This document shows positions 8,598-19,975 of a stretch of DNA of 46,317 nt, piece by piece. The stretch's first letter is position 1; each line of letters opens with the position of its first letter. A model generated the notes under the pieces. The model was not told the origin of the DNA and made no database searches. It was given only the letters and a program-made list of their open reading frames with translations. Position numbers and translations under genes: made by a program. Source of the stretch: Nonomuraea longispora (GTDB lineage Bacteria > Actinomycetota > Actinomycetes > Streptosporangiales > Streptosporangiaceae); contig NZ_SMJZ01000049.1 in assembly GCF_004348345.1 (NCBI RefSeq), positions 1-46,317 of the forward strand, in the 5' to 3' direction.

Positions 8598-9292
8598 CCC
8601 AGTCCGACGAGGTCCGCGCGTCCGAGAGCGAGCCGATCCGCGTGCTGATCGTGGACGACCACGAGCTGATCAGACGCAGCCTGGCGCTGGCGCTGGCCGC
8701 TGAGCCTGACATCGAGGTGGTCGGTGAAGCGAGCGACGGGCAGGAGGCGGTCGAACTGGCCGACCGCCTCATGCCCGACGTCGCCCTCATGGACGTGCGC
8801 ATGCCGCGGCAGGACGGCATCGAGGCGGCGAAGGGCATCAAGGCCTCCGTCCCGAGCACCCGCATCATCATGCTGACGGTGAGTGACGAGGAAGAGGACC
8901 TCTTCGAGGCCATCAAGGCGGGAGCCACCGGCTACCTGCTGAAGGACGTCCAGATCAACGACGTCCCGGCCGCCGTGCGCGGCGTCCACGAGGGCCAGTC
9001 GTTGATCAACCCGGCGATGGCGGCCAAGCTCATCAGCGAGTTCGCGAACATGAGCCGCAAGGAGGCCGAGCGCCCGCCCCAGCTCCCCGTTCCCCGGCTC
9101 ACCGACCGGGAGATGGAGGTGCTGCGGCTGGTGGCCAAGGGCATGAACAACCGCGAGATCGCCAAGCAGCTGTTCATCTCCGAGAACACCGTGAAGAACC
9201 ACGTGCGCAACATCCTCGACAAGCTGCAACTGCACTCGCGGATGGAGGCCGTGGTCTACGCGGTGCGCGAGCGCATGCTCGAGATCACCTGA
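8594..9292 (+). CDS. Orphan NarL/FixJ-type response regulator (OrrA-like)
   Basis: Protein of 232 residues with an N-terminal receiver (D21, D22; phospho-acceptor D67 in LMDVRMPRQDG) and a C-terminal LuxR-type helix-turn-helix (about 165-225, LTDREMEVLRLVAKGMNNREIAKQ region split by the recognition helix). No histidine kinase lies next to it. In Streptomyces the equivalent position between hpf and secA holds the orphan regulator SCO3008. I chose GTG 8594 because AAGGAGG sits 5 bases upstream; the longer frame from 8468 adds only low-complexity residues. Confidence 0.88.
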   Translation: MTQSDEVRASESEPIRVLIVDDHELIRRSLALALAAEPDIEVVGEASDGQEAVELADRLMPDVALMDVRMPRQDGIEAAKGIKASVPSTRIIMLTVSDEEEDLFEAIKAGATGYLLKDVQINDVPAAVRGVHEGQSLINPAMAAKLISEFANMSRKEAERPPQLPVPRLTDREMEVLRLVAKGMNNREIAKQLFISENTVKNHVRNILDKLQLHSRMEAVVYAVRERMLEIT

Positions 9293-9335
9293 CGCGGCGA
9301 CCACGCGCTCCCATCACCCCCGGCCAACGGCAGCC

Positions 9336-9356
9336 GGGCCCGGGGCACCCCGGCCC
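9336..9356 (+). terminator. GC-rich hairpin after the response regulator
   Basis: GGGCC(C)GGGG pairs with CCCCGGCCC with one bulged C and a CA loop, 43 bases past the stop codon. It lacks a T tract, so terminator function is uncertain. The remaining ~290 bases up to 9581 hold no supported gene. Confidence 0.3.
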
Positions 9357-9581
9357 ACCACGGCGGGGGATCGACGCCCGTTCTGTCACGGTGCTCGCTC
9401 GGCCTGCTCCCGCCCGCAGCCAGGCCCGCTTTCGCCGCGGCCCCGACGGGCCCCGCAGCACTGTTGGCTTCGGCCCGGGGCGCGGGGCGATGCGGGTCTC
9501 GCTACGGGTGAGACCGGCCCGGCCTTCAGGCGGACGTCGTCGCCGTGGCCCCGGCCGGTCCACCCGCCATGAAGGCTCAGC

Positions 9582-10775
9582 TCACCGTGGGACCGTGGTC
9601 AGGATCGGGGCGAGTCCGGGAGGGTCGGCGCGTTCGACGCGGACGGAGTCGCAGCCCACCCAGTCGGCCGCCGACCACAGGGCCTCGCGCATGGCGTCGC
9701 CCCACTTGGCGAAGGACAGACCGGGCTCCAGGCTGAGCTGCCTGGCCACCAGCGTGGTGCCCTCGCGCGCCGGGTCGACCCGGCCGATCAGCCGGCCGCC
9801 GGCCAGCACCGGCATCGTGAAATAGCCGTGAACACGCTTGTGCTTGGGAACGTAGAGCTCCAGCGTGTAGTGGAACCCGAAGACGCGCTCGGTGCGGCCG
9901 CGGTGCCAGATGAGCGAGTCGAACGGCGACAGCAGCGTCGTGCGGTGACGGCCGCGCGGATCGGACGCCAGGGAGACAGGATCGGCCCAGGCGTTGGCGC
10001 GGCCCTTCTTGCCCGGCCAGCCCGCGACGGTCACGGGTGAGAGCCCCGCGGCCCCGCTGAGCAGCACCTCGTCGAGGATCGCGGCGTAGCGGCCCCTGAG
10101 CCGCAGGAAATCGATCAGGTCGGTACGGTTGGCCACGCCCAGCGAACGGCCCGCGATGGCGGCCAGGCGCGTGATGCACTCCTCGTCGGACAGGTCTTCG
10201 CCCAGCAGGTCGGCGGGGACGACCCGCTCGGCCAGGTCGTAGACCCGCCGCCAGCCGACGCGGCGGCTGCAGACCAGCTCGCCGATGTCGAGCAGCCACT
10301 CCAGGCCGATCTTCGAGTCGGACCAGTCCCACCACGGGCCGCCGTTCTTGGCGCCGCCCACGTCGGACGTCGTCAGCGGCCCCGACTCGCGTACCTTCTC
10401 CAGCAGCTTGCCCACGTCGTCGGGGACCTCGTGCCAGCGGAAGCGCCGCTCGCGGTAGGCACGGCGGCGGAACGAGTAGAGCGGCCAGTGCTCGATGGGC
10501 AGGATGCAGGCCGCGTGGCACCAGTATTCGAAGCTCTGGGCCGGGTTGCGCCAGTAGGCCCGTTCGATCTTGGACCTGCCGATCGCGCCCAGGCGGGCGT
10601 AGGCGACCAGCTCGTGGGAGCGCGCGAGGACCGAGATCGTGTCGAGCTGCACGGCGCCGAGCCTGCGCAGCATGGCGTGCACCCCACCCTTGCGCGCGTC
10701 GGCGCCGGCCAAGCCCTGGGCCCGCAGGATGATCCGGCGTGCTTCGTCGGCAGTCAGATCCGGTATGGGGGTCAT
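9582..10775 (-). CDS. Winged-helix DNA glycosylase-like protein (AlkZ/YcaQ family)
   Basis: Protein of 397 residues of the AlkZ/YcaQ (COG3214) family. Family members excise interstrand crosslinks or bulky alkylated bases; E. coli YcaQ and Streptomyces AlkZ carry a catalytic Q-x-Q or Q-x-D motif. Here QLD is seen at 43-45. The RWH...DDVG and FDSLIWHRGRTERVFGF segments typical of the family are present. ATG 10775 begins MTPIPDLTADEARR, the usual N-terminus; longer frames add non-homologous low-complexity sequence. It is a lone gene on the minus strand with 257 bases upstream. Substrate cannot be told from sequence. Confidence 0.82.
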   Translation of the reverse strand: MTPIPDLTADEARRIILRAQGLAGADARKGGVHAMLRRLGAVQLDTISVLARSHELVAYARLGAIGRSKIERAYWRNPAQSFEYWCHAACILPIEHWPLYSFRRRAYRERRFRWHEVPDDVGKLLEKVRESGPLTTSDVGGAKNGGPWWDWSDSKIGLEWLLDIGELVCSRRVGWRRVYDLAERVVPADLLGEDLSDEECITRLAAIAGRSLGVANRTDLIDFLRLRGRYAAILDEVLLSGAAGLSPVTVAGWPGKKGRANAWADPVSLASDPRGRHRTTLLSPFDSLIWHRGRTERVFGFHYTLELYVPKHKRVHGYFTMPVLAGGRLIGRVDPAREGTTLVARQLSLEPGLSFAKWGDAMREALWSAADWVGCDSVRVERADPPGLAPILTTVPR

Positions 10776-10986
10776 GTCTGCATTTCCGTACGGCGGTGCA
10801 TGCGAGCAATCTAGCCGCGGCCACCGACAAACCGTCCGCGCGGACCGCCGGGGCGAGGACGAAAGCCTCCACGCCCTCGCCCGAGAGACGGGACACGCCC
10901 TGCCCGGTCGAGATCCCGAGCAGGCAGGGCCTGGCGAGCACGCTGATCGGCGGGAGGAGACACGCCCGGGCGGAGGTGACATGGAA

Positions 10987-11020
10987 ACGGCGGGCGCCCC
11001 GTTGGGTGGGCGCCCGCCGT
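10987..11020 (-). terminator. Hairpin terminator of the two-helix membrane protein gene
   Basis: Perfect 13-bp inverted repeat ACGGCGGGCGCCC / GGGCGCCCGCCGT with an 8-base loop, starting 13 bases beyond the minus-strand stop at 11033. It lacks a clear U tract, as is common in actinobacteria. Confidence 0.7.
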
Positions 11021-11032
11021 GTGAAGCCTGCG

Positions 11033-11293
11033 TCAGCGGTGGTCTTCCGCTCGCATGCCCACGCGCGGAGCGTCGATCACGACGTCGGTGAAGATATCGA
11101 AGACGAGAGCGAGGATGCCGCCCACGACGAACACACCGGCGCCGATCCAGACGAGCGTCCAGTTGCCGGCGGTCAGCCCGAAGCCGGCAACCACGGTGCC
11201 CACCAGCATCACCGTCACCGCCAGCCACGATGACCCGCGTCCGCCGTGGCTGCCGAGATTCTCCGTTTGCTCCGACTTCTTCCCCTCAACCAT
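11033..11293 (-). CDS. Small two-helix membrane protein
   Basis: Protein of 86 residues. A charged N-terminus contains a His-Gly-Gly stretch ([13 protein letters not shown]), followed by two hydrophobic helices (about 22-42 and 46-68) and a short charged tail ([13 protein letters not shown]). It resembles actinobacterial small membrane proteins that carry an HG motif before the first helix. Function unknown. It is divergent from secA and has its own strong hairpin terminator. Adjacency to secA hints at, but does not show, a role in the membrane. Confidence 0.65.
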   Translation of the reverse strand: MVEGKKSEQTENLGSHGGRGSSWLAVTVMLVGTVVAGFGLTAGNWTLVWIGAGVFVVGGILALVFDIFTDVVIDAPRVGMRAEDHR

Positions 11294-11516
11294 GACAAAT
11301 CCTTCCTTTGCCGGTTATCGCGCTATTGGTGCGAGCCGGCTCTCAACCGGCATATCCTCTGCCTTGAGCCCATTCTCCCAGACCGGTCTTGTGCCCTCGT
11401 CGGCACGGTGGCTGTGTCTGCTTGCGGAAGCGCCTACCATGGCAACGGGGAAGTTTGTCTCGGCCTCTCCTCCTGGCGGCGCCGCCGGGGTAGACCTGCG
11501 AGGAGCTTTACATAAA

Positions 11517-14306
<2,790 letters not shown>

Positions 14307-14316
14307 CGGTTGCTTC

Positions 14317-14352
14317 CGAAGACCCCCACCCCTCCCGGGGCGGGGGTCTTCG
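14317..14352 (+). terminator. secA terminator
   Basis: An 11-bp stem CGAAGACCCCC / GGGGGTCTTCG with a C/G-rich inner loop, 10 bases after the secA stop and followed by TTCTGT. It separates secA from the convergent Rv3235-family gene. Confidence 0.8.
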
Positions 14353-14405
14353 TTCTGTACGGCCCCGCCCGCTCAGCCGGGGCCGTCTCGCGACTCCGGT
14401 GCGGG

Positions 14406-14858
14406 TCAGGCGGTCTCGAAGTCGGTGCAGAGCCACTGGTGGCCATGCCGTTCCAGGCGGGCGGCGAGTACGTGGTCGCGCTCGCCGCAGTGGACGACCA
14501 CGCACATCTCCAGGACGCCCTCCCTGGGTTCGCTCACGTGTGGCCTGCCGGCGAACGGCGGGCGGCCGGCCGCGATCATCCGCCCGGCCCTGACGAGGTC
14601 CCGGTAGGCGCGCTCGGTGAGCCGGCCGGCCAGGGTCTCGGGCGGGCGGCGGCCGGTGAGCACCTCCGCCAGCGCCTGCCCGAGATGGCGTAGCCGGCGC
14701 TCGTCCGGGGCCGCGCCAGGTGCTCCCCACACCAGGGGGCGCGAGTCCAGGGCCAGGGCTCCGTGCACCTGCGCCGCCGCGCCACCCGCTCCCCGCCGGT
14801 GCTCGTCGCAGGGCGGTTGGGGGGTGGAAGTGATGTCGATGTGGGGTGCTGCGGACAC
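14406..14858 (-). CDS. Rv3235-family (DUF6459) protein
   Basis: Protein of 150 residues with a low-complexity N-terminus. The C-terminal ~95-residue domain begins at the LRHLGQALAEVLTGRRPPET segment and ends in the conserved HQWLCTDFETA-type tail. This matches the Rv3235 family found beside secA in many actinobacteria; the function is unknown. The GTG at 14858 has GGAGG 4 bases upstream. It converges on secA, which has its own terminator between them. Confidence 0.75.
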   Translation of the reverse strand: MSAAPHIDITSTPQPPCDEHRRGAGGAAAQVHGALALDSRPLVWGAPGAAPDERRLRHLGQALAEVLTGRRPPETLAGRLTERAYRDLVRAGRMIAAGRPPFAGRPHVSEPREGVLEMCVVVHCGERDHVLAARLERHGHQWLCTDFETA

Positions 14859-15064
14859 GCATCCTCCAGGTGCTCAGGCGGAGAGTCAAACGTCATAAGG
14901 AGTTTTCGGCCCCGGCCCAGGAATACAGCGGCCGCCAGCTTCTCCCAGCAGGGGCCGCGTTTCGTCCCGCCGTGAGAAGAAGGTCGGCCGGAGCTGGATC
15001 CCCGTCGTCGCGGGCTGCGCGCTGTTTCGGGCGTGCGGCGGCGTACGCATCGGGTGTCCTGAAC

Positions 15065-16324
15065 TCAGGAGGGTTCGCGGCCGGGCGTGGGGAGGTTCAG
15101 GGCGCGGATCAGTACGGTGAACAGCACGTAATAGAGCACCAGGTACGCCAGCCCGAACCCGACGATCAGCCCCAGTTCGTGAGTGTTGGACTTGCCGGAG
15201 TTCAGCAGCAGGTCGATGGCGCCGCCGGAGAAGGTGAACCCGAGACGTGCCCCCAACTCGGCCATCAGCGCCATCGACAGGCCGGTCAGGAGCGCGTGGA
15301 CGGCGAACAGGACGGGCGCCACGAAGATGAAGGCGAACTCCAGGGGCTCGGTGATGCCGGTGACGAAGGCGGTCAGGCCGGCGGAGAGCATGATGCCGCC
15401 GACGGCCTCGCGGCGGCCGGGGTCAGCGGTCCGCCACATGGCCAGTGCGGCGCCGAGCAGGCCGAACATCATGACGGGGAAGAACCCGGTCATGAAGATG
15501 CCGGCGCCCTGCTCGCCGGCGAAGTAGCAGTTGAGGTCCCCGGCCGCGTCCCGGGTGGCGCCGTTCACTCCCGCCCGGCACTCCGGCAGGGTGAACCAGA
15601 CGATGGTGTTGAGCACGTGGTGCAGGCCGAGGGGGATGAGCAGGCGGTTGGCCACGCCGTAGATGCCCGTGCCCGCCGTGCCGTGGGCGGACAGCCAGTC
15701 GCCCGCCTGCGCCAGCCAGTCGCCGACCGGCCGCCACAGCAGGCCGAAGACCACGCCGAGGAGGAGCGCGGCGACCGCGGTGATGATGGGCACGGAGCGG
15801 CGTCCGCCGAAGAAGGCCAGCCACGCGGGTGGTTTGAGGCGGTGGAACCGCTGCCAGAGCAGGGCGGCGGTGATGCCGATGAGGATGCCGCCGAGCACGC
15901 CGGTCGGGTTCTGGGCGCCGAGGTCGAGCGCGGAGGTGCCGTCGCGCAGCGGCACCGTCACCTTGTCGTGGACGGCGCCCTGGCCGGCGTCGAAGAAGAG
16001 GGTCTTGGTGACCCGGTCGAAGACGAGGTAGCCGACGACGGCGGCGAGCGCGGTGCTGCCGTCGGACTTGCGGGCGAAGCCGATGGCCACGCCCACGGCG
16101 AACAGCAGCGGCAGGTTGTCGAAGAGGGCGCCGCCCGCCGCGGCGAGCACCCTGGCCACCGGGAGGAGCCAGGGCAGGACGCCGCCCAGGCCGTCGGCGC
16201 CGAGCAGGTCGTCCTGGCCGAAGCGGAGGAGCAGACCCGCCGCGGGGAGCACCGCGATGGGCATCATGAGCGAGCGTCCCACGCGCTGCAGCCCGCCGAA
16301 CATCGATGACCAGCCAGCGCTCAT
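15065..16324 (-). CDS. PTS EIIC permease, GlcNAc/glucose family (copy 1)
   Basis: Membrane permease of 419 residues of the glucose/GlcNAc EIIC family, lacking fused EIIB or EIIA domains. Conserved segments: GRSLMMPIAVLPAAGLLLR at the start, the DNLPLLFAVGVAIGFA loop, NRLLIPLGLHH, the substrate-region GITEPLEFAFIFVAP, and a C-terminal helix ending GREPS. It transports and phosphorylates sugar using the separate EIIB encoded at 19729. It is about 45% identical by eye to the next gene, showing tandem duplication. Context (DasR-like regulator, hexosaminidase) points to N-acetylglucosamine. The ATG 16324 start has only a weak ribosome site. Confidence 0.9.
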   Translation of the reverse strand: MSAGWSSMFGGLQRVGRSLMMPIAVLPAAGLLLRFGQDDLLGADGLGGVLPWLLPVARVLAAAGGALFDNLPLLFAVGVAIGFARKSDGSTALAAVVGYLVFDRVTKTLFFDAGQGAVHDKVTVPLRDGTSALDLGAQNPTGVLGGILIGITAALLWQRFHRLKPPAWLAFFGGRRSVPIITAVAALLLGVVFGLLWRPVGDWLAQAGDWLSAHGTAGTGIYGVANRLLIPLGLHHVLNTIVWFTLPECRAGVNGATRDAAGDLNCYFAGEQGAGIFMTGFFPVMMFGLLGAALAMWRTADPGRREAVGGIMLSAGLTAFVTGITEPLEFAFIFVAPVLFAVHALLTGLSMALMAELGARLGFTFSGGAIDLLLNSGKSNTHELGLIVGFGLAYLVLYYVLFTVLIRALNLPTPGREPS

Positions 16325-16334
16325 GACGGTGGTC

Positions 16335-16362
16335 CCCCCGCATCGTGCTTCGCTCGCGGGGG
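16335..16362 (-). terminator. Hairpin between the two EIIC genes
   Basis: CCCCCGC / GCGGGGG stem with a 14-base loop in the 123-base gap between the paralogous EIIC genes. It could attenuate readthrough from the upstream copy to the downstream copy; a weaker GGCCGG repeat follows. No T tract, so uncertain. Confidence 0.35.
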
Positions 16363-16447
16363 TCGCCGGATTACTACCCCTCGGCGGATCACGGGGAACC
16401 GCCGACGGGCCTCACCCCAGGAACCGGCCGGGACCGGCCGGAAGCGA

Positions 16448-17761
16448 TCAGGTTTCCCCGGAGTCGACGTCCGGTTCTGGTTCGCGGCCGGGTGTCATGA
16501 TGTCGAGCCTGCGGATCAGGAACGTGAAGACGACGTAGTAGAGCACGCCGTAGACGGCGCCCAGGGCGAGGATGCCGGGTAAGTTCTCGGTGTTGGACTT
16601 GCTGGCGTTCAGCAGCATGTCGAGCAGCCCCGCGGAGAAGCCGAAGCCCAGTTGGCCGCCGATCAGCGTGGTCAGCGCCATGGCCAGGCCGGTCAGGATC
16701 GCGTGGACCACCAGGAGCAGCGGCGCGACGAAGATGAAGGCGAACTCGATCGGCTCGGTGATGCCGGTGACGAACGACGCCAGCGCCGCCGACAACATGA
16801 TGCCGCCCACGCTGGCCCGCCGGTGCGGCGGCGCCGCTCGCCACATGGCCAGGGCGGCGGCGGGCAGGGCGAACATCATGATGGGGAAGAAGCCGGCCAT
16901 GAACTGCCCCGAGTGCTCGGCGCCGCCGAAATAGCAGTTCCAGTCGCCGCCCAGCAACTGGCCGCCCACGTCGCACTGCGGCACCACGTGCCAGACGACG
17001 GAGTTGGCGAAGTGGTGCAGGCCGAGGGGGATGAGCAGGCGGTTGATCAGCCCGTAGATGCCGGTGCCGATCGGGCCGATCGCGGTGAGGGCCTCGCCCG
17101 CGTGCCGGATCCACTCGCCGAGCACGGGCCAGAGCCAGCCGAACAGCACGCCGATGAGCAGTGCCACGATGGCGGTGACGATCGGTACGAACCTGCGCCC
17201 GCCGAAGAAGGCCAGCCACGACGGCAGCTTGATGCGGTGGAACCGCTGCCAGAGCAGGGCGGCGACCAGGCCCATGACGATGCCGCCCAGCACCTGGGTG
17301 GGATTCTGCATGCCGTAGTTGATGATCTCGACGACGCCCTGGTCCTGGACCTCCTTGATCACGACGGTGTCGCGGATGCCGGAGCCGGAGAACATCACCT
17401 TCGTCACCCGGTCGAAGACGAGGTAGCCGACCATGGCGGACAGCGCGGTGCTGCCGTCGGACTTGCGGGCGAAGCCGATGGCCACGCCCACGGCGAACAG
17501 CAGGGGCAGGTTCTCCAGCAGCGCCCCGCCGGCGGCGGCCAGCACCTCGGCCACCCGCTCCATCCAGGCAAATCCCGCCACGTCCGCCAGGCCGCCGGGT
17601 TCGGCGCCGTTCGAGCCGAGCATGTCGGGCTGGCCGACGCGGAGCAGCAGGGCCGCCGCGGGGAGCGCGGCGATGGGCAGCATCAGCGAGCGGCCCAGAC
17701 GCTGGAGCACGGTCATCACGCGAGCGCCCGGCGAAGGCCGGGCCGCGGCGGTCTCGTTCAC
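16448..17761 (-). CDS. PTS EIIC permease, GlcNAc/glucose family (copy 2)
   Basis: Permease of 437 residues, paralogue of the downstream gene and with the same landmarks (GRSLMLPIAALPAAALLLR, ENLPLLFAVGVAIGFA, NRLLIPLGLHH, GITEPIEFAFIFVAP, tail ending GREPEPDVDSGET). It differs in the extracytoplasmic loop after the second third of the protein (CDVGGQLLGGDWNCYFGG against CRAGVNGATRDAAGDLNCYFAG), which may alter specificity. GTG at 17761 was chosen for its GGAGGAA ribosome site 8 bases upstream. It starts 31 bases after the stop of the GntR gene, so co-transcription with the regulator is likely. Confidence 0.9.
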   Translation of the reverse strand: MNETAAARPSPGARVMTVLQRLGRSLMLPIAALPAAALLLRVGQPDMLGSNGAEPGGLADVAGFAWMERVAEVLAAAGGALLENLPLLFAVGVAIGFARKSDGSTALSAMVGYLVFDRVTKVMFSGSGIRDTVVIKEVQDQGVVEIINYGMQNPTQVLGGIVMGLVAALLWQRFHRIKLPSWLAFFGGRRFVPIVTAIVALLIGVLFGWLWPVLGEWIRHAGEALTAIGPIGTGIYGLINRLLIPLGLHHFANSVVWHVVPQCDVGGQLLGGDWNCYFGGAEHSGQFMAGFFPIMMFALPAAALAMWRAAPPHRRASVGGIMLSAALASFVTGITEPIEFAFIFVAPLLLVVHAILTGLAMALTTLIGGQLGFGFSAGLLDMLLNASKSNTENLPGILALGAVYGVLYYVVFTFLIRRLDIMTPGREPEPDVDSGET

Positions 17762-17792
17762 CGGGCGTTCCTCCGGGGGTGGGAGCCGGCCC

Positions 17793-18518
17793 TCAGGGCT
17801 CGAGTACGGTGCGCAACTGGTAGCGGTCGGCACGGTAGGTGGACACGCCCAGCTCCGCGCAGACGCCACCGGCGAACGACCTGCGCTGGAGCAGCAGCAC
17901 GGCGCCGCCGCGCGGCAGCTTCAGCAGGTCGGCGTCGCTCGGGTCGGCGATGCCGCCGTCGATGGTGAGCTCGCCGGCGTCCATGACGAGACCGTAGCGG
18001 CCCTCCAGTAGCTCATACAGTGATTTATCCGACAAATCGAGGTCGGCCAGACCAGGGGCGAGCTTCACCGGGATGTGCGCCCGCTCGATGGACAGCGGCT
18101 CACCGTCGGCCGTGCGCAGGCGCTCGATGAAGTGCACCTCCTCGCCCGGCTGAATGCCCAGCTCCTTGGCCAGGTGGGCGCTGGCCCGCACGATCCTTCT
18201 GTCGAGGTCGCGCGAGCCGGGGATCATGCCGCGGGCCCGCATGTCGTCGGTGAACGAGGTCAGCTGCAGCGCCAGCTCGATCTTGGGTCTGGCCACGAAT
18301 GTGCCCTTGCCGGGGACGCGGTGCAGGCGTCCCTCGGAGACGAGGTGGTCGACCGCCTGCCGTACGGTCATCCTGGACAGGCCGAAGCGCTGGCAGAGCT
18401 CGCGCTCGGAGGGAATGGCGGCGCCGATGCTGAGTTCGTCGCTGTCGATGAGGTCCAGCAGGATCTCGCGAAGCTGGAAGTACTTGGGCACCGGGCTGTC
18501 CGGATCGATGTGCGCCAC
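17793..18518 (-). CDS. dasR: GntR/HutC-family regulator, DasR-like
   Basis: Protein of 241 residues: N-terminal winged helix (about 9-75, with PSERELCQRFGLSRMTVRQA) and C-terminal UTRA effector domain (about 90-235) ending in the YRADRYQLRTVLEP tail typical of DasR/NagR. DasR represses GlcNAc uptake and catabolism and is released by GlcN-6-P or GlcNAc-6-P. GTG 18518 follows GAGGAGG. It lies at the head of the EIIC genes and faces the SIS gene across an operator-like palindrome, so it is probably the local repressor and autoregulated. The gene symbol is by family resemblance. Confidence 0.85.
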   Translation of the reverse strand: MAHIDPDSPVPKYFQLREILLDLIDSDELSIGAAIPSERELCQRFGLSRMTVRQAVDHLVSEGRLHRVPGKGTFVARPKIELALQLTSFTDDMRARGMIPGSRDLDRRIVRASAHLAKELGIQPGEEVHFIERLRTADGEPLSIERAHIPVKLAPGLADLDLSDKSLYELLEGRYGLVMDAGELTIDGGIADPSDADLLKLPRGGAVLLLQRRSFAGGVCAELGVSTYRADRYQLRTVLEP

Positions 18519-18564
18519 GGATCCTCCTCTCGAACTGACCAGGGCAATGAGCTATGGTTCGTAC

Positions 18565-18586
18565 TGGTCTAGTCCGGACTAGACCA
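18565..18586. promoter_or_regulatory. DasR-like (dre) operator, perfect 22-bp palindrome
   Basis: Half-site TGGTCTAGTCC is followed directly by its reverse complement GGACTAGACCA. The known dre core is TGGTCTAGACCA; here each half contains TGGTCTAG, so the site looks like two dre half-sites spaced by TCCGGA. It lies between the divergent gntR (18518) and SIS gene (18643). On the minus strand a TTGACC (18607-18602) with a weak -10 (TCTAGT, about 18583-18578) would place the operator over the -10, which would allow autorepression. Confidence 0.8.
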
Positions 18587-18642
18587 CATGTCGCGAAAGA
18601 CGGTCAAGTCTAAGCCCCACGGATACGAGGGATGAGCCCGAG

Positions 18643-19677
18643 ATGACCACGAAGATGCGCCGCGAGATCGCCGAGCAGCCGGCCGCGCTGCGGGACACGC
18701 TGGACTCGCTGCTCCCGCGGGTCGACGAGGTGCGCGCGGTGGGCGCACAGGCCCGGCAGTTGTTGTTCATCGCGCGGGGCACCTCCGACAACGCGGCGGT
18801 GTACGGGCGCTACCTCGTCGAGTCGCACGCGGGCCGCCTGTCGGCGCTGGCCGCGCCGTCGATCGCGACGACGTACAAGCGCAGGCTCGACCTCGACGGC
18901 GTGCTGGCCGTGGCCATCTCGCAGTCGGGGCGGACGGAGGAGATCGTCGAGACGCTGGCCTGGGCGAAGGACTGCGGCGCGAGGACGGTCGGCGTCACCA
19001 ACGGCGGCGCGGACAGCCCGCTGGCCCAGGCCGCCGACGTGGCCCTGTGCACGGTGGCCGGCGAGGAGGAGGCCGTGCCGGCGACCAAGACCTACACCAC
19101 GCAGCTGGCCGCGCTCGCCGTGCTGGCGCTGGGGCTGGGCGCCGACGTGGACGTGGCGGAGCTGCGGCGGGTGCCCGAGGCCGTGGAGAAGCTCATCGCC
19201 GCACCCGGCGACCTCGACGCCCTGGTCGACGGGCTGGTGGACAAGCCGGGCGTGGTGGTGTCGGGGCGCGGGCTGGCGTTCTCCACGGCGCTGGAGACCG
19301 CGCTCAAGCTCAAGGAGGCCTGCTACCTGCACGCCATGGGCCTGTCGTACGCCGACCTGCTGCACGGGCCCATCGCCGTGGTCGACGCCGACACCCCCGC
19401 GCTGCTGGTCGCCTCCGAGAACAGCCCGACCCTGTCCGGTACGGTCGCGCTGGCCGAGCGGGTGGTTGCCGCGGGGGCCGCGGCGTACACGATCGGGGGC
19501 GGCGAGGCGCTCGCACGGGCGGGCACGGCCGCGCTCAACGGTCCCGACCTGCCCGAATGGGTCGCGCCCATGGGCCTGATCGTGCCGGGGCAGCTGCTCA
19601 CCGAGGCACTCGCCCGCAGGCTCGGCATCGACCCCGATGCGCCGCGCGGCCTGAACAAGGTCACCCAGACCGACTGA
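18643..19677 (+). CDS. SIS-domain sugar-phosphate aminase/isomerase (NagB-II-like)
   Basis: Protein of 344 residues with two SIS domains and no glutaminase domain, so not a GlmS. Motifs: RGTSDNAA (45-52), SQSGRTEE (93-100), the KLKEACYLHAMGLSYADLLHGP segment in the second half, and the C-terminal DPDAPRGLNKVTQT typical of GlmS-type isomerase domains. NagB-II proteins of this kind deaminate glucosamine-6-P to fructose-6-P. No classical nagB or nagA is seen in this window, so this gene may supply the deamination step. It is divergent from the DasR-like gene and shares its operator. Confidence 0.8.
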   Translation: MTTKMRREIAEQPAALRDTLDSLLPRVDEVRAVGAQARQLLFIARGTSDNAAVYGRYLVESHAGRLSALAAPSIATTYKRRLDLDGVLAVAISQSGRTEEIVETLAWAKDCGARTVGVTNGGADSPLAQAADVALCTVAGEEEAVPATKTYTTQLAALAVLALGLGADVDVAELRRVPEAVEKLIAAPGDLDALVDGLVDKPGVVVSGRGLAFSTALETALKLKEACYLHAMGLSYADLLHGPIAVVDADTPALLVASENSPTLSGTVALAERVVAAGAAAYTIGGGEALARAGTAALNGPDLPEWVAPMGLIVPGQLLTEALARRLGIDPDAPRGLNKVTQTD

Positions 19678-19728
19678 TCACACAGCGTCGTCTAGCCTGG
19701 TCACAGTGTTAGCGCAAGGGAGGACCTG

Positions 19729-19965
19729 ATGGCGGCTGACGTCAACGCGCTCATCGCGGCGCTCGGCGGTGCCGGGAACATCCTCGAGATCGAGCCCTGC
19801 ATCACCCGATTGCGCACAGAGGTGCGTGACGCGTCCATGGTCGACCAGGCGGCGCTCAAGGCGGCCGGCGCGCACGGCGTGATGGCCGCGGGCAACGTGG
19901 TCCAAGTCGTCGTCGGGCCGGAGGCGGACACGATCGCCAGCGACATCGAGGACATCATCGGCTGA
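19729..19965 (+). CDS. PTS EIIB component (GlcNAc/glucose family)
   Basis: Stand-alone EIIB of 78 residues. The phosphorylated cysteine is Cys24 in EPCITRLRTEV, the family signature. It passes phosphate from EIIA to sugar bound in EIIC. The gene is 51 bases after the SIS gene and 10 before EIIA. A loose dre-like sequence (TCGTCTAGCCTG, 19688-19699, about 8 of 12 bases matching the core) sits upstream, so DasR control is possible but unproven. Ribosome site GGGAGGAC precedes the ATG. Confidence 0.92.
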   Translation: MAADVNALIAALGGAGNILEIEPCITRLRTEVRDASMVDQAALKAAGAHGVMAAGNVVQVVVGPEADTIASDIEDIIG

Positions 19966-19975
19966 GGGCGAGGTC

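Noticed and set aside
9391..9825. Plus-strand frame after the response regulator
   Set aside because: Arg/Pro-rich, mostly opposite the AlkZ-like gene, no ribosome site or family.
14846..16309. Plus-strand frame opposite EIIC copy 1
   Set aside because: Antisense of a clear membrane permease; Gly/Glu/Gln repeats without features.
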